Source: Pelagicoccus mobilis
GTDB taxonomy: Bacteria; Verrucomicrobiota; Verrucomicrobiia; Opitutales; Opitutaceae
Assembly (NCBI RefSeq): GCF_016595505.1
Contig: NZ_JAENIL010000017.1
Coordinates: 1-64,000, forward strand
Direction: 5' to 3'
Length of the DNA: 64,000 nt
Shown: positions 63,913 to 64,000 of the stretch, piece after piece
Position numbering within the stretch: the first letter of the stretch is position 1
How the letters are laid out: each line of letters begins with the position of its first letter
The notes under the pieces: generated by a model
What the model was told of the DNA's origin: nothing
The model's database searches: none
What the model saw: only the letters and a program-made list of their open reading frames with translations
Position numbers and translations under genes: made by a program

Positions 63913-64000
63913 TTAAACTTGGAGTTCTTCGACTGGCTCGTTTTTGGCGAGTTTGACGATTTCTGGGAGATCGAAGACTGCGGTGTTTGCGACGTCTGGC
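63913..64000 (-). CDS. C-terminal end of a gene cut by the right edge
   Basis: Reading in from the edge on the minus strand, a frame of 28 residues (PDVANTAVFDLPEIVKLAKN, then EPVEELQV) ends at TAA 63913-63915. It is 63 bp upstream of the Rieske gene and likely in the same transcript. It may be part of the nitrate reductase or its electron chain, but nothing in these residues proves this. Confidence 0.5.
   Translation of the reverse strand, partial: PDVANTAVFDLPEIVKLAKNEPVEELQV

Overview
The window reads as chromosomal DNA of a free-living, probably marine, Gram-negative bacterium. The best guess is Verrucomicrobiota, class Opitutia (Puniceicoccales/Pelagicoccus-like). This rests on gene content only: a secreted FGly sulfatase and GH2 galactosidase, a Bat/MoxR aerotolerance-type operon, secreted Ig-like and leucine-rich proteins with a shared C-terminal module, and a PQQ dehydrogenase with an inserted cytochrome c. 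No rRNA or marker gene is present. There is no CRISPR array, prophage or insertion sequence.

Layout. 1-7 kb: the end of a leucine-rich-repeat protein, then small enzymes on the minus strand (VOC, NAD(P)-binding, NTF2-like, polysaccharide deacetylase, lipoprotein hydrolase, GNAT) and a sulfatase. 7-14.3 kb: one minus-strand operon for an outer-membrane protein, MoxR, DUF58, DUF4381, two VWA proteins, a TPR protein and BatD. 14.7-25.3 kb: a beta-barrel protein, a soluble TPR hybrid kinase, a histidine-phosphatase-like protein, small membrane proteins, a large Ig-like secreted protein and an ECF sigma/anti-sigma pair. 25.5-30.8 kb: a nucleobase salvage cluster (uracil permease, upp, AzgA-type purine permease, hpt, Tsx-like channel, and apt on the opposite strand). 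31-39.8 kb: GH2 enzyme, dUTPase, two-component system, a 56-residue glycine-zipper protein, tRNA-Phe, TonB-like protein and a dihydroorotase-like enzyme. 39.9-43.8 kb: tRNA-Thr, then a tight operon RHH-CHAD-ParA-CYTH-Nudix preceded by a 32-bp perfect palindrome. 44-47.6 kb: GyrI-like protein, MerR regulator, PQQ dehydrogenase. 47.7-64 kb: a nitrate assimilation island with a LysR regulator, a cytosolic NrtA/NasS-like sensor, an NrtA-NrtB-ATPase-ATPase transporter, NarK, a PP2C/kinase fusion, NirD, NirB and a Rieske protein. It is cut by the right edge before any nitrate reductase is seen.

The strongest candidate for an undescribed system is the RHH-CHAD-ParA-CYTH-Nudix operon. CHAD domains bind polyphosphate and ParA ATPases position cargo on the nucleoid, so the operon may be a polyphosphate-granule positioning and metabolism system, autoregulated at the palindrome. 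Second, tRNA-Phe and tRNA-Thr are each followed by a related roughly 70-bp element flanked by a duplication of that tRNA's own 3' end and downstream DNA. Third, several families of stem-loop intergenic repeats, some paired head to head like BIMEs, punctuate gene ends. Fourth, the nitrate genes share a GG-N10-GCT promoter motif that looks like sigma-54, the permease NrtB carries an unusual 200-residue coiled coil, and one ATPase lacks the switch histidine.
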